Of a stretch of 64,000 nt of DNA, positions 27,234 to 35,684 are shown in pieces; the stretch's first letter is position 1; each line of letters opens with the position of its first letter. The DNA is from a virus: positions 62,001-126,000 of the IMG/VR virus record IMGVR_UViG_3300046820_002568; one strand, 5' to 3'. A program made the translations under genes and the position numbers. The notes beneath the pieces were generated by a model, which saw nothing but the letters and a program-made list of their open reading frames with translations, made no database searches and had not been told where the DNA came from.

Positions 27234-29666
27234 TTATGATGAACATCCAAAACAATCAAATTCACTATTTGCCGGTTTTGGTGGTAAGTTTAAATTTGAA
27301 TAATCTACTTTAGGTGGTTCAGGTGTTACATTTGGTTTTGATATTTTTGATATGTCAACCGCCAAATGTTTTGCTCCTGTTGAAATTGCCTTTGTTCTAA
27401 CATAGTAACAAAGAGTCTTCAGTCCTTTTTCCCATCCATAGAAGTGAGATGACGAAATCTTTGACAGGGTTGGATTACCCATATAGATGTTCATCGACTG
27501 TGATTGGTCAATAAACGGAGCTCTGTCGGCTGCCATTTCAATTAATTCCTTCTGTGAGATTTCCCAAATTGTTTTGTATTTTGGAATAAGGTGTTCAATT
27601 CTTTTAACTTTCTTATTGTATTGTTTGTCCTCAGGGTCAAGGTAGTTATTGAAATTAATTCCTTGCACTGAACCTTCATTAAGAATAATTTCATTCTTTA
27701 GGTCTTCGCCCCAAATACCGAGCTTCTCAAAGTCATTAATCAAATACTTGTTAACAATCATAATCTCACCTCCAACAACTCTTCTATTAAAGATTGCCGA
27801 GTGAGCTGGTTCTGTCATTTCATATGACCCTGTAATTTTAGCCGATGATGCCACAGGCATTTGAGCGGTGAATAAAGAGTTACAAACACCATACTTACTA
27901 ACATTCTCCTTCAATATCCCCCAAGGCCATCTTCCTGATAACTCGTCTTCTTTAAGTCCCCACATATCAAACTGAAATATTCCGTTTGACATTGGTGACC
28001 CTTCAAAAAAGTCATACGGTTTATATTCACCATCAATACATAGTCTGTTACTTTCAGTGATTGCAGCAAAATAAATTGTTTCAAAAATTTCTTTATTAAG
28101 TTTCTTTGCTTCTTCAGATGTAAAAATGTAATCCATCAAATAGAATACATCCGCAAGTCCTTGAGTTCCAATGGCAATTGCTCTTTGTTCACGACCACCC
28201 TTGTTCCCCTTTTCAGTTGAGTAGTTGTTAATATCCACAACTTTGTTAAGGGCTCTAACTACTTTACGGGTTTCTTCATACAATAACTGGTGGTTAAATT
28301 CTCCATCTTTAATGAAGTTCTTTAATACCATTGATGATAATGTACAAATAGCGGTTGTGTTTTCGTCAGTATATTGGTAAATCTCGTTACAAAGATTTGA
28401 CTGTTTGATTACACCTATGTTTTGGTGGTTTGTCTTTTTGTTAGCATTGTCCTTTGAACAAAGATATGGTACTCCAGTTTCAATCTGTGATTCAATAATC
28501 TTAGACCAAATTTCTTGTGCTTTAACTTTTTTGCCGAGTCCTAATTCAACTGCTTTATTATAGTTTTCTTCATACTCGTCACCATAACATTCTTGAAGAG
28601 GTTTAACGCCCGCTTTCTTAATATCATTAGGACAGAACAAATACCAATCACCATTGTTCTTAACGGCTTTCATAAAGTTATCAGGAATCCAAAGTGCGGT
28701 GAATAAGTCACGAGCTCTTAATTCTTCGGCACCTGTATTCTTTTTAATGTCCAAAAGGTCAAAAATGTCTTTGTGCCAAGGTTCCAAATAAATTGCAGCC
28801 GAACCAGGACGACGACCTTGTTGATTAAAGAATCGAAGTGATTCATTAACAATTTTCAAATACTTCAAAAGTCCACCGGCAAATCCCCCTGAAGATGAAA
28901 TACGGCTTTCTTTGCTTCTAATATTTGACATAGAAAGACCAATACCCGCAGCATCTGATGAGTATGTTGAAATATCTTTCATTGTATTTAAAAGACCTTC
29001 TCTTGAGTCCGCATCATTAAAGTGAAGGACACAAGAAGCAAGTTGTGGAACCTTTGTACCGGCATTAATCATAATTGGAGTTGCCGGTGAAATAAGTTGA
29101 CTTGAGAGTGACTTATAATATTCAACCGCTTGTTCAAATGATTTAGTTACCCATATCGCAACACGCATATACATATGTTGTGGTCTTTCAATTGTCTTAC
29201 CACTTGGAAGTTTCAAAAGATACATCTCTTGTAGCGACCTCCAAGCAAAGTAGTCAAAATTATAGTCATTGTCGTGATTAATAACTTCATCCACATTAGA
29301 CGGTCCGTAACTGCTAATCATATTGATAAACTCCTGATTAACAATTCCTTCTTTGTAAAGTTCCATCATAGTGTTTGAGAAACTTGGGTTTGTTTCTTTA
29401 TGATAAGCAGAAATGGCAACTGATGATGCAAGTCTTGAATAGTCGTGATGACTACCAGTAAACGCTGCTGCAATTTCATAGATTAACTTATCAAGTTCCT
29501 TTGTGGTAATCTCACCCTCAGTTGGAACTGAAGTAATTACCTTAATAAAAATCTCGTCAGAATTAATGTTTAAACCTTTGGCGGCTCTTTTAATTCGGTT
29601 ATATATTTTCTGTGGGTTAAAGGACGCATCTTCCCCACTACGCTTTTTAATTTTTAGTGACATCAT
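27234..29666 (-). CDS. nrdA: Class Ia ribonucleoside-diphosphate reductase, large subunit
   Basis: An 810-residue protein reducing ribonucleoside diphosphates to deoxy forms for phage DNA synthesis. An ATP-cone allosteric domain occupies about residues 1-95. The catalytic barrel keeps every key residue: Cys in LASCVLHF (near 211), the N-C-E set in NLCNEI (near 424) and the second redox Cys in TAICTLS (about 439). The radical-relay Tyr pair is in TLCYYVRTK, and the C-terminal CxxC (C805/C808) receives electrons from thioredoxin or glutaredoxin. Two Met codons begin the frame (29666 and 29663). The gene lies 19 bases downstream of nrdB, so the two subunits are co-expressed with the small subunit first. 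No dedicated redoxin gene was seen in the window. Confidence 0.97.
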   Translation of the reverse strand: MMSLKIKKRSGEDASFNPQKIYNRIKRAAKGLNINSDEIFIKVITSVPTEGEITTKELDKLIYEIAAAFTGSHHDYSRLASSVAISAYHKETNPSFSNTMMELYKEGIVNQEFINMISSYGPSNVDEVINHDNDYNFDYFAWRSLQEMYLLKLPSGKTIERPQHMYMRVAIWVTKSFEQAVEYYKSLSSQLISPATPIMINAGTKVPQLASCVLHFNDADSREGLLNTMKDISTYSSDAAGIGLSMSNIRSKESRISSSGGFAGGLLKYLKIVNESLRFFNQQGRRPGSAAIYLEPWHKDIFDLLDIKKNTGAEELRARDLFTALWIPDNFMKAVKNNGDWYLFCPNDIKKAGVKPLQECYGDEYEENYNKAVELGLGKKVKAQEIWSKIIESQIETGVPYLCSKDNANKKTNHQNIGVIKQSNLCNEIYQYTDENTTAICTLSSMVLKNFIKDGEFNHQLLYEETRKVVRALNKVVDINNYSTEKGNKGGREQRAIAIGTQGLADVFYLMDYIFTSEEAKKLNKEIFETIYFAAITESNRLCIDGEYKPYDFFEGSPMSNGIFQFDMWGLKEDELSGRWPWGILKENVSKYGVCNSLFTAQMPVASSAKITGSYEMTEPAHSAIFNRRVVGGEIMIVNKYLINDFEKLGIWGEDLKNEIILNEGSVQGINFNNYLDPEDKQYNKKVKRIEHLIPKYKTIWEISQKELIEMAADRAPFIDQSQSMNIYMGNPTLSKISSSHFYGWEKGLKTLCYYVRTKAISTGAKHLAVDISKISKPNVTPEPPKVDYSNLNLPPKPANSEFDCFGCSS

Positions 29667-29685
29667 AGTTTTATAAAATAATCAA

Positions 29686-30633
29686 TTAAAAGTCATCCGT
29701 AAAGGACAATGTTTCGTTCAACTTTGCCTTTTGATATTCAACAGTTCTTGACTCAAAGAAATTACCTTTTGTTTCAACTGCAATTTGTTCCATAAATTTA
29801 AATGGCTGTTCAACATTAAAATGTTTCTTACAACCCAATTTAACTAACAGACCATCAACAACAAACTCAAGATATTGTTTCATAAGATTTGAGTTCATTC
29901 CAATAAGTGAAACTGGAAGTGACTCAGTAATGAATTCTTTTTCAATCTCAAGTGCTGAAAGAAGAATTTCCTTAATTCTCTTTTCACTTGGCTTGTTTTC
30001 ACAGTGATTGTTCAAAAGGTGAATTGCAAAGTCACAGTGAAGATTTTCATCTTTAAATATAAGTGAGTTAGCATTACACAAACCTTGCATGATTCCTCTT
30101 GATTTTAACCAAAAGATTGAACAGAATGAGCCTGAAAAGAATATTCCTTCTACAGCGGCAAATGCTACAAGTCTTTCTTGGAACGATGCGTTTGTAATCC
30201 AATCAAGAGCCCATTTAGCTTTCTTTTGAACTGCTGGAAGTCTGTCAATCGCATTAAAACATTCATCCTTTTCATTTGGATTTGACACATATGTATCAAT
30301 CAAAAGTGAATACATTAGACTGTGAATGTTCTCCATTGCAAGTTGCATTCCGTAAAAGAATTTTGCTTCGGGGTATTGTACTTCTCGGTAAAAATTTTCA
30401 GCCAAATTTTCGTTAACAATTCCATCGGATGCCGCAAAGAACGATAAAACATTCTTAACAAAGTATTGTTCATTCTCTGAAAGGTTCTCCCAATCACGAA
30501 TATCACCCGACAAATCCACCTCTTCAGCCGTCCAAAATGCGGCTTGGTGCATTTTATAATATTCCCATATGTCGTTATGTTCAATTGGAAATATAACGAA
30601 ACGATTTGGATTTTGTACCAATATTTTTTCCAT
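29686..30633 (-). CDS. nrdB: Ribonucleotide reductase small (radical) subunit
   Basis: A 315-residue protein that houses the di-iron centre and tyrosyl radical. The ligands are visible: Asp in [12 protein letters not shown], Glu in [11 protein letters not shown], Glu/His in MENIH with the radical Tyr in SLMYSLL, Glu in AVEGIFFSG, and Glu/His in DENLHCDFA. The C-terminal tail FTDDF is the usual peptide that docks in the large subunit. The sequence closely follows the eukaryote-type R2 pattern ([27 protein letters not shown]), which is also found in Bacteroidota. It is upstream of nrdA in the same operon and 25 bases downstream of the helicase gene. Confidence 0.96.
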   Translation of the reverse strand: MEKILVQNPNRFVIFPIEHNDIWEYYKMHQAAFWTAEEVDLSGDIRDWENLSENEQYFVKNVLSFFAASDGIVNENLAENFYREVQYPEAKFFYGMQLAMENIHSLMYSLLIDTYVSNPNEKDECFNAIDRLPAVQKKAKWALDWITNASFQERLVAFAAVEGIFFSGSFCSIFWLKSRGIMQGLCNANSLIFKDENLHCDFAIHLLNNHCENKPSEKRIKEILLSALEIEKEFITESLPVSLIGMNSNLMKQYLEFVVDGLLVKLGCKKHFNVEQPFKFMEQIAVETKGNFFESRTVEYQKAKLNETLSFTDDF

Positions 30634-30658
30634 AATAAATGCTATTGTTTTATAATAA

Positions 30659-32029
30659 TTATACTGTTTGTTGTTTCTTTCTGTCTAAAATTTCGCGAAT
30701 TCTATCTCTATTTTTTTGTTCTTTGTTTTCTTCAAAACCTAACATTGTCATCGAACTTTCTGTATCAATTACAAGTAGTTCATTATCAAATTTACAGTTT
30801 TCAAAGATTACCCCATCTTTACCGATACGAGATTTTGTGATTGCAATTGTTGCAAGTTTGAGTTCCTTTTGTTGTAATGTTTTCGCCACCGATATGATAA
30901 CATGACCTACTTGAGCCTTCTTAATAGAACCACCCATTTGGTCTGTTGTTACAACTTCAGACGAAATCGAACTTCTGTTACCTTGTGTTGCTGTCCATCC
31001 TGCAATGTGTAACTCGTGACACATTGCTTCAAATGCTCTCATTACTGAACCCTCACTTTTCCATTCATCATCCATCATCTTCTCAGGTGTAACACAATCA
31101 ATGTAGTCCAAGATAATAACGTCAATCTTAATTCCATCGGCAATCATCTTTCTAAGTTGATTCTTAATTTGACCCATAGTCAAAGTATCGGATGGGAGTT
31201 TTTTAAGGATAAGTCTGTTTTTCATCTTATCTTGAACCTCGGTTACTTTCTTCATAACCTCTTCTTTGTGGTCGCCAAGAAGGTCAGGAGCAATTCCAGT
31301 CCAAAGGGTGAAGTGTTTTCTTTGAATAATCTTTGGGTTGTCCTCAAAGAATATCTGTAACACATTGAATCCCATATTGAAGGCGTGGTTTGCAATCTTT
31401 GTGGTCAAACTTGTCTTACCGACACCTGTTGGTGCAAGTATCACTCCGATTTCACCTTTAGCAAGACCACCTTTCAATAGGTTATCAATACCTGGAATCC
31501 CCATTGGAATTGGATGACGATAATCTTCTTGAAGAACTTGGTCCAAGTTTTCAAAAACATCACCTGTATCTTTCTCTATAACACCAACTTGAAGAGCCTC
31601 TCGAACCATCTCCTCAAGGGTGTCATAGTTTTCAAACTCGCCTCCGTCAATAATCTTTTGAGCCTTTCCCATCACCTTCTGAAGCTCTTGTTGCTTACAG
31701 AATTTGAGAGCTTTTTCTTGAACAAAAAGTGACCCTTCTTCAGATACATTTTTAATTTCATTAATTGTATCCAAAGTGATTTTTAACATCAGCTCTTGGG
31801 TAATCTCTGACTTAATAATTTGATGTAATGTGTCATAGGTTGGAGCACAATCAAACTTTTTGTAGTATTCTTTAATCATCTGTATGATGATTTTGTAATA
31901 CTTATTTTCAAAGTAATTTGCCTCAAGTACATCCAATATCGAGTGAGAAAAGTTCTTATCAATTATTATCTGATTGATAAGTTGTTGTTGGAAAGTACCT
32001 CCTAAATAATCAAAATTCTTGTCAGCCAT
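30659..32029 (-). CDS. Replicative DNA helicase, DnaB/gp41-like
   Basis: A 456-residue RecA-fold helicase. The N-terminal ~150 residues are the helical primase-interacting domain. Walker A is APTGVGKTS at 199-207 and Walker B is VIILDYIDC. Later motifs include TATQGNRSS and the regulatory QMGGS segment. DnaB-family enzymes travel on the lagging strand at the fork as hexamers and in T4 work with the gp61 primase; no primase gene was seen here. The gene lies upstream of nrdB and downstream of an unknown 151-residue gene, in a replication operon. The start is an ATG at 32029. Confidence 0.92.
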   Translation of the reverse strand: MADKNFDYLGGTFQQQLINQIIIDKNFSHSILDVLEANYFENKYYKIIIQMIKEYYKKFDCAPTYDTLHQIIKSEITQELMLKITLDTINEIKNVSEEGSLFVQEKALKFCKQQELQKVMGKAQKIIDGGEFENYDTLEEMVREALQVGVIEKDTGDVFENLDQVLQEDYRHPIPMGIPGIDNLLKGGLAKGEIGVILAPTGVGKTSLTTKIANHAFNMGFNVLQIFFEDNPKIIQRKHFTLWTGIAPDLLGDHKEEVMKKVTEVQDKMKNRLILKKLPSDTLTMGQIKNQLRKMIADGIKIDVIILDYIDCVTPEKMMDDEWKSEGSVMRAFEAMCHELHIAGWTATQGNRSSISSEVVTTDQMGGSIKKAQVGHVIISVAKTLQQKELKLATIAITKSRIGKDGVIFENCKFDNELLVIDTESSMTMLGFEENKEQKNRDRIREILDRKKQQTV

Positions 32030-32054
32030 CTTAGTCTTTTTTTATTAAATATTA

Positions 32055-32510
32055 TTAGACTAAGGAGTATCCCATCAAATCGTAAGTTAAATTTTTAGAA
32101 GAAAATACTTCGGTCAAATTAGACAAAACCCCTTTAAGATATGGTCGAATATCGACTGTGTATCGAACTTTTGGGGGGTAAGGTTTTGCATCAAAAGTGT
32201 AGTGGTACATAACATTACCATTGTATTTTAGATACAAATTAAACACCTCAGGTCCATCTGTGAAAGATGTTTCGAGAACCTCAGGGTTTTCCATAATTTC
32301 ATATTGGTTGTCAGACATATATGAAACACTCTTCATCTTTAGATGTAGTTTCATAGTCTCAACAAATCCATCCAACAATTCCAAAAGCTCTACTGAATTT
32401 TTAGCCTTTGGGTTGTAGTCTTTCACATTAAAATACCGTTGTACAATAAAGTTGTCGTTTACGGTCATCAAAAACTCCAACTTTGTTAAATCTGCATTTT
32501 GCTCTTTCAT
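32055..32510 (-). CDS. Protein of unknown function in the replication block
   Basis: A 151-residue soluble protein with an ATG at 32510, 8 bases after the exonuclease gene's stop. The N-terminal half is helical and charged. The C-terminal half has beta character (FNLYLKYNGNVMYHYTFDAK). No catalytic motif or Cys cluster is visible and I do not recognise a family. Being between an RNase H-type exonuclease and the replicative helicase suggests a replication or recombination accessory role, by context only. Confidence 0.5.
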   Translation of the reverse strand: MKEQNADLTKLEFLMTVNDNFIVQRYFNVKDYNPKAKNSVELLELLDGFVETMKLHLKMKSVSYMSDNQYEIMENPEVLETSFTDGPEVFNLYLKYNGNVMYHYTFDAKPYPPKVRYTVDIRPYLKGVLSNLTEVFSSKNLTYDLMGYSLV

Positions 32511-32518
32511 AAAGAATT

Positions 32519-33520
32519 TTACTTTGTTTTTTTACTTTTTTCTTTTCTTGTTAACTTTAAAAATGGTGTGATAAAATAAGTCCATGCGTCGTCCGTTTTT
32601 GGTAGAAACTTAAAAATCCCATCATCCACCATAAACTTGATTAGATTTTTATAACTCCTACCGTCTGTATCTAAGTTCTCTGAGAAGATAAGTTTTACTT
32701 GTTCAATTGCCTCTTCATTCAAAAGAGGGTTAGACAAATCCACAATCTTTTCATTAATCTCATAATACTCTTTTTCAAATATACCTGATTTTGTCTTACC
32801 AGTCAAAATATTTTTTAAAGTTTGGTTATCTTTTTGTTCTTTCAACAATAGTTCAGCCTTTTCAAGAATTTCTTGGTAGGTGACTTTTCTTTCCAAAACT
32901 TCAGGAAAAAATTTAACGAGTGTCTTTTCTCCAAGGGATTGAATACCTTGGATATTATCTGATTTATCCCCCATCATTATCTTCAATGTTAAGACATTTT
33001 CGTGTGGAAATTCAAAATCATTGAACTTGATTTTGTCTCCATTTTCATATGTTGTTCTAAGTGAAGGTGAATAAAGTGAAACTTTTTCAGAAATAAGCTG
33101 AGTTAAATCTTTGTCAGAAGAGAATATTAATTTCTTTTCATTCTCAGATATTCTGCAATACTCAGCCATAAGGTCATCAGCTTCAATTCCTTGGACTTCA
33201 AGTTGTCGGACATACATTTCCTCCAAGTATTGTTTAACTCTGTTTTTTTGGTATAGATATGACAAATAAATTGGTTCTTCAAAAGATAGTTTTCTATTCT
33301 GTTTGTAACTTGGATATAGAATTTCTCTTTTTGACCTTGAGTCTTCTCCGTCCCAAAAAACAATTACCTTATCAAAATTGTGCTCGTCAATAAATTTTCT
33401 AAGAGTATTAATAAAGTGAAAGAGACCCCCAATATGGTTTCCATTGTGGAAATAATCTTTCACACCATGGAAACCAATTTTAAAGAGGTTATTACCGTCT
33501 ACAAGGAGAGTCTTCTTCAC
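32519..33520 (-). CDS. 5'-3' exonuclease, T4 RNase H / FEN family
   Basis: A 333-residue protein. The acidic metal-binding residues of the FEN/PIN superfamily are present: D8 in LLVDGNN, Asp in VFWDGEDSRSKR, IEADDL, SSDKDL, and the helix-hairpin-helix entry GDKSDNIQG. The basic YPSYKQNRK segment follows as in flap nucleases. T4 Rnh removes RNA primers and flaps from Okazaki fragments; the same job is likely here. A Lys-rich tail ends the protein. The gene lies 5 bases from an HNH endonuclease gene, which seems to have been inserted between it and uvsX. Confidence 0.9.
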   Translation of the reverse strand: MKKTLLVDGNNLFKIGFHGVKDYFHNGNHIGGLFHFINTLRKFIDEHNFDKVIVFWDGEDSRSKREILYPSYKQNRKLSFEEPIYLSYLYQKNRVKQYLEEMYVRQLEVQGIEADDLMAEYCRISENEKKLIFSSDKDLTQLISEKVSLYSPSLRTTYENGDKIKFNDFEFPHENVLTLKIMMGDKSDNIQGIQSLGEKTLVKFFPEVLERKVTYQEILEKAELLLKEQKDNQTLKNILTGKTKSGIFEKEYYEINEKIVDLSNPLLNEEAIEQVKLIFSENLDTDGRSYKNLIKFMVDDGIFKFLPKTDDAWTYFITPFLKLTRKEKSKKTK

Positions 33521-33525
33521 AGATT

Positions 33526-34101
33526 TTAGATTAAATCTTTTGACAAAATTTTGTTACTTTTTTTGATATTTTCTAACTTCCAAAGTGGTTGTAAATTAGT
33601 GTAGTAACATAATTTATACAACTCTTCTTCAGTTTTTGCGGATGATAAAGGTATTATGTGGTCTATATGCCAATCACTTCTGTTATCCCAAGTCATACCA
33701 TCAACGAATTGTTTTTCTAAATGTTCCCTTAATTGTAAGGGAGTACACCCCACAATGTCAAATGTTTTGTTTTTTTTGGTGATATCAAGTTTTTTTAAAT
33801 AAGACCATAATCTACTTCTCATTCCTGATAATAATTTAAATTCAGGTTCATCACTTTTTCTTTTTGTCCAATAACTATTATATTTTTCCCTATTATTTTC
33901 TATCCAAATTTTCTTTTTTCTTGATTGTTCTTCTTTGGTAGATTCATAATATTTTTTTGTTTGTTTTTTATACTCTTCCGGATTTTCTTCTCTCCATTTT
34001 TTCTTTTTTAAAAGATGACAAACTTTACAATTAGCGTGTTTTTTAAAAAATAAACTTTCGCATTTTTCTTCTCCACAATCTTTACAAACTTTGGTTTTCA
34101 T
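33526..34101 (-). CDS. HNH endonuclease, homing type (module 1)
   Basis: A 191-residue protein. The N-terminus has two CxxC pairs (CKDC, CKVC), probably a zinc ribbon. A Lys-rich helical linker follows, and the C-terminus holds the HNH site: DWHIDHIIPLSSAKTEEE followed by TNLQPLW, with the invariant H-x-D-H. It is homologous through the whole C-terminal half to the HNH protein at 62911-63615, which shares the GMTWDN ... WHIDHIIPLSSAKTEEE ... NLQPLW pattern. The start (ATG 34101) overlaps the end of the small RHH gene at 34082-34243 by 20 bases, so translation is probably coupled. Free-standing HNH genes of this kind in phages usually act as homing endonucleases. It lies between rnh-like and uvsX genes. 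Confidence 0.88.
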   Translation of the reverse strand: MKTKVCKDCGEEKCESLFFKKHANCKVCHLLKKKKWREENPEEYKKQTKKYYESTKEEQSRKKKIWIENNREKYNSYWTKRKSDEPEFKLLSGMRSRLWSYLKKLDITKKNKTFDIVGCTPLQLREHLEKQFVDGMTWDNRSDWHIDHIIPLSSAKTEEELYKLCYYTNLQPLWKLENIKKSNKILSKDLI

Positions 34102-34243
34102 TTTCTACATATTTCCTTAATAGTTTATTAACTAAAGACGAAAGATTAATTGATTTATATTTAAAATATTCAGGTAGGTCGGGGTCAATTGAAACCCCGA
34201 CTTTTACCTTCTTTAAATTTTCTACAATTTTCTTTCTTCCCAT
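34082..34243 (-). CDS. Small ribbon-helix-helix protein (module 1)
   Basis: A 53-residue frame from ATG 34243 to a TAA at 34084-34082. The protein begins MGRKK, then a short strand VKVGVSIDPDL and two helices ending in LSSLVNKLLRKYVEN. This is the strand-helix-helix layout of MetJ/Arc/CopG DNA-binding proteins. It aligns along its length with the protein at 62784-62939, which also starts MGR and ends EY.EN.N. Each precedes and overlaps a related HNH gene. The family binds short inverted repeats as dimers and often represses its own promoter. A near-palindrome at 34270-34285 is a candidate operator. It could regulate the nuclease or help it bind DNA. Confidence 0.75.
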   Translation of the reverse strand: MGRKKIVENLKKVKVGVSIDPDLPEYFKYKSINLSSLVNKLLRKYVENENQSL

Positions 34244-34248
34244 TATTA

Positions 34249-34285
34249 ATAAATATCTGAAAAAGTGGAAAAAATATAACTTTTA
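34249..34285 (-). promoter_or_regulatory. Candidate promoter/operator of RHH-HNH module 1
   Basis: The TATTTAT box (34249-34255) lies 5 bases before the RHH start. A 16-base near-palindrome on the forward strand (34270-34285, AAAAATATAACTTTTA) lies 14 bases further upstream. Module 2 at 62744-62779 has a TATTTAT box at nearly the same distance from its ATG and a 16-mer identical at 15 of 16 bases. Confidence 0.5.
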
Positions 34286-35269
34286 TTAGTCTTCGGAATC
34301 ATCTTGTGACTCATCCAAAGAATAGTTAGAATCTCCAAGCTTTTGAACCCAATAATCTGAGTAGTCTTTTTTATACTTTTCTAAAGCGTCTTTTGTGTCC
34401 GTAATATATCCATGCGGTACCGCAATAATCTTACCATCTTTATATCCAAGTCCATTTACGTGATTCTTTAAGATAGAAATTTTAGTCCTAATCGCAAAAG
34501 ATACTTTTCTACCATTTTTAGTGGCGTCAATATGGCTTATACCCGCCTTTTTTTGATTACCAAACAAAAATACTAAACTACTAGCCAACCAAATTGCCGT
34601 TCCACCCTTAGCTTGAATCTCGGGTTGTCCAAATGGATTATCAGGTAAAAGTACCCAAGGCTGATTTAAAACAACCAAAGTATTATAATATGGATAATCT
34701 TCTTTTTTTGATTTTGATATTCTTGAGTGTATCCCCATCCCTATTTTATCGGCAAGTACTTTTGCATTGTGCATGCCGCCGCCCTTACCATCAAATGTCA
34801 TTTGGCAAGGAATACTTCCAATACTATCCCACAAAAATAAAATATTATATGGGATGTCACCCTTTTCTTGAGCGTCCAAAATTTGATTAATGAAATCTGT
34901 GGCTTGTTCAATAACATCAAATGAATCATTAAAAATGAACATCCCGTCATACTCTCCGAACTCATTTTTTTCAGCTTGTAGTCCTAGTTCAATAGCATGT
35001 TCCCAACTCCATTTTTTTTCTGTAATAATAAAAACAGGTAGGTGACCTTTTTTCTGAGCGTCAGCGGCTGCTAAAATCATGGCCGTTGTTTTAGATGTAT
35101 TAGAATGTCCTAAAAACATATTAATACCACCTAAAACAGGTCCAGGTAACCCACATGCGTCCATAAAAGATTCTCCACAACTATAAAAAGTTTCTGGCTT
35201 ATATTTTGTTTTGGTGGAGTACTTATCTTTTATAGAATCTAATGAAAATTCTTTTTTCTTGATTGCCAT
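34286..35269 (-). CDS. uvsX: UvsX/RecA-like recombinase
   Basis: A 327-residue RecA-fold ATPase. Walker A is GHSNTSKT at 54-61 and Walker B is ILFLWDSIGS. A loop rich in Gly (FDGKGGGMHN) and the segment LVVLNQPW fit the DNA-binding and sensor regions. Its C-terminus is acidic (SQDDSED), like UvsX and RecA. UvsX forms filaments on single-stranded DNA and drives strand exchange and recombination-primed replication with SSB. The gene is shorter than T4 UvsX (about 390), mostly at the ends. It is in the same operon as SSB (upstream) and the exonuclease and helicase (downstream). Confidence 0.9.
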   Translation of the reverse strand: MAIKKKEFSLDSIKDKYSTKTKYKPETFYSCGESFMDACGLPGPVLGGINMFLGHSNTSKTTAMILAAADAQKKGHLPVFIITEKKWSWEHAIELGLQAEKNEFGEYDGMFIFNDSFDVIEQATDFINQILDAQEKGDIPYNILFLWDSIGSIPCQMTFDGKGGGMHNAKVLADKIGMGIHSRISKSKKEDYPYYNTLVVLNQPWVLLPDNPFGQPEIQAKGGTAIWLASSLVFLFGNQKKAGISHIDATKNGRKVSFAIRTKISILKNHVNGLGYKDGKIIAVPHGYITDTKDALEKYKKDYSDYWVQKLGDSNYSLDESQDDSED

Positions 35270-35367
35270 TATTTCTTTATTTTATTTAATAAATTAGTAG
35301 ACCAAAGTATTAATATATAGATACAGGATATAGTAAAATACTTTAATTTCTTTATCCAAATCTTCAT
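35269..35367 (-). CDS. Possible 32-residue hydrophobic peptide
   Basis: A short frame from ATG 35367 to a TAA that overlaps the uvsX start codon by one base (TAATG). It has a basic N-terminus (MKIWIKKLKYF) and a hydrophobic centre. The TAATG junction is typical of coupled phage genes, but at this length the frame could be chance, and coding potential cannot be judged. Confidence 0.25.
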   Translation of the reverse strand: MKIWIKKLKYFTISCIYILILWSTNLLNKIKK

Positions 35368-35397
35368 ATATTAAAATTAAATTATCTACAAATTAAA

Positions 35398-35622
35398 TTA
35401 GTTGTATTTTACAATTTGTTGCAATGCTTCGCTTTTATCTTTTGCGTTTGCATATTTTTCAACCATTTTATCCATTTCTTCCAAGTGTTGTGGGTGTTCT
35501 CCAATTCCAACAGGATTATTAAAATATACCAAAAGTGTTGCCTCAGCTTCATTCATTTCAGAAGCATATTTGCTCATAAGAGCATCATAAAGTTTTTTTG
35601 AGATTTTTTCTTGAGTTGTCAT
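35398..35622 (-). CDS. Small protein of unknown function
   Basis: A 74-residue protein starting MTTQEKISKKLYDALMSKYA at ATG 35622. An ATG further upstream (35649) would add nine residues, but that stretch lies inside the terminator-like hairpin at 35639-35664, so the shorter start is preferred. The protein is helical and acidic, with no Cys and no membrane segment. I do not recognise a family. It sits between ssb and uvsX genes, so a role in replication or recombination is possible by context only. Confidence 0.55.
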   Translation of the reverse strand: MTTQEKISKKLYDALMSKYASEMNEAEATLLVYFNNPVGIGEHPQHLEEMDKMVEKYANAKDKSEALQQIVKYN

Positions 35623-35635
35623 TTTATAGTAGTAT

Positions 35636-35664
35636 AAAGGCCACCCCATATTTCAGGGGTAGCC
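35636..35664 (-). terminator. Terminator-like hairpin after the SSB gene
   Basis: The minus strand has a 9-bp stem (GGCTACCCC/GGGGTGGCC with one G-U pair) and an 8-base loop, followed by TTTATAC. The T tract is short, so termination may be partial, leaving some read-through into the downstream replication genes. Confidence 0.6.
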
Positions 35665-35684
35665 AAGTTAATATTAAATTTTAA

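Noticed and set aside
35622-35649. Upstream ATG giving a nine-residue longer form of the 74-residue protein
   Set aside because: The extension lies within the terminator hairpin of the SSB gene and adds a Trp/Tyr-rich stretch unlike the rest; the ATG at 35622 is simpler.
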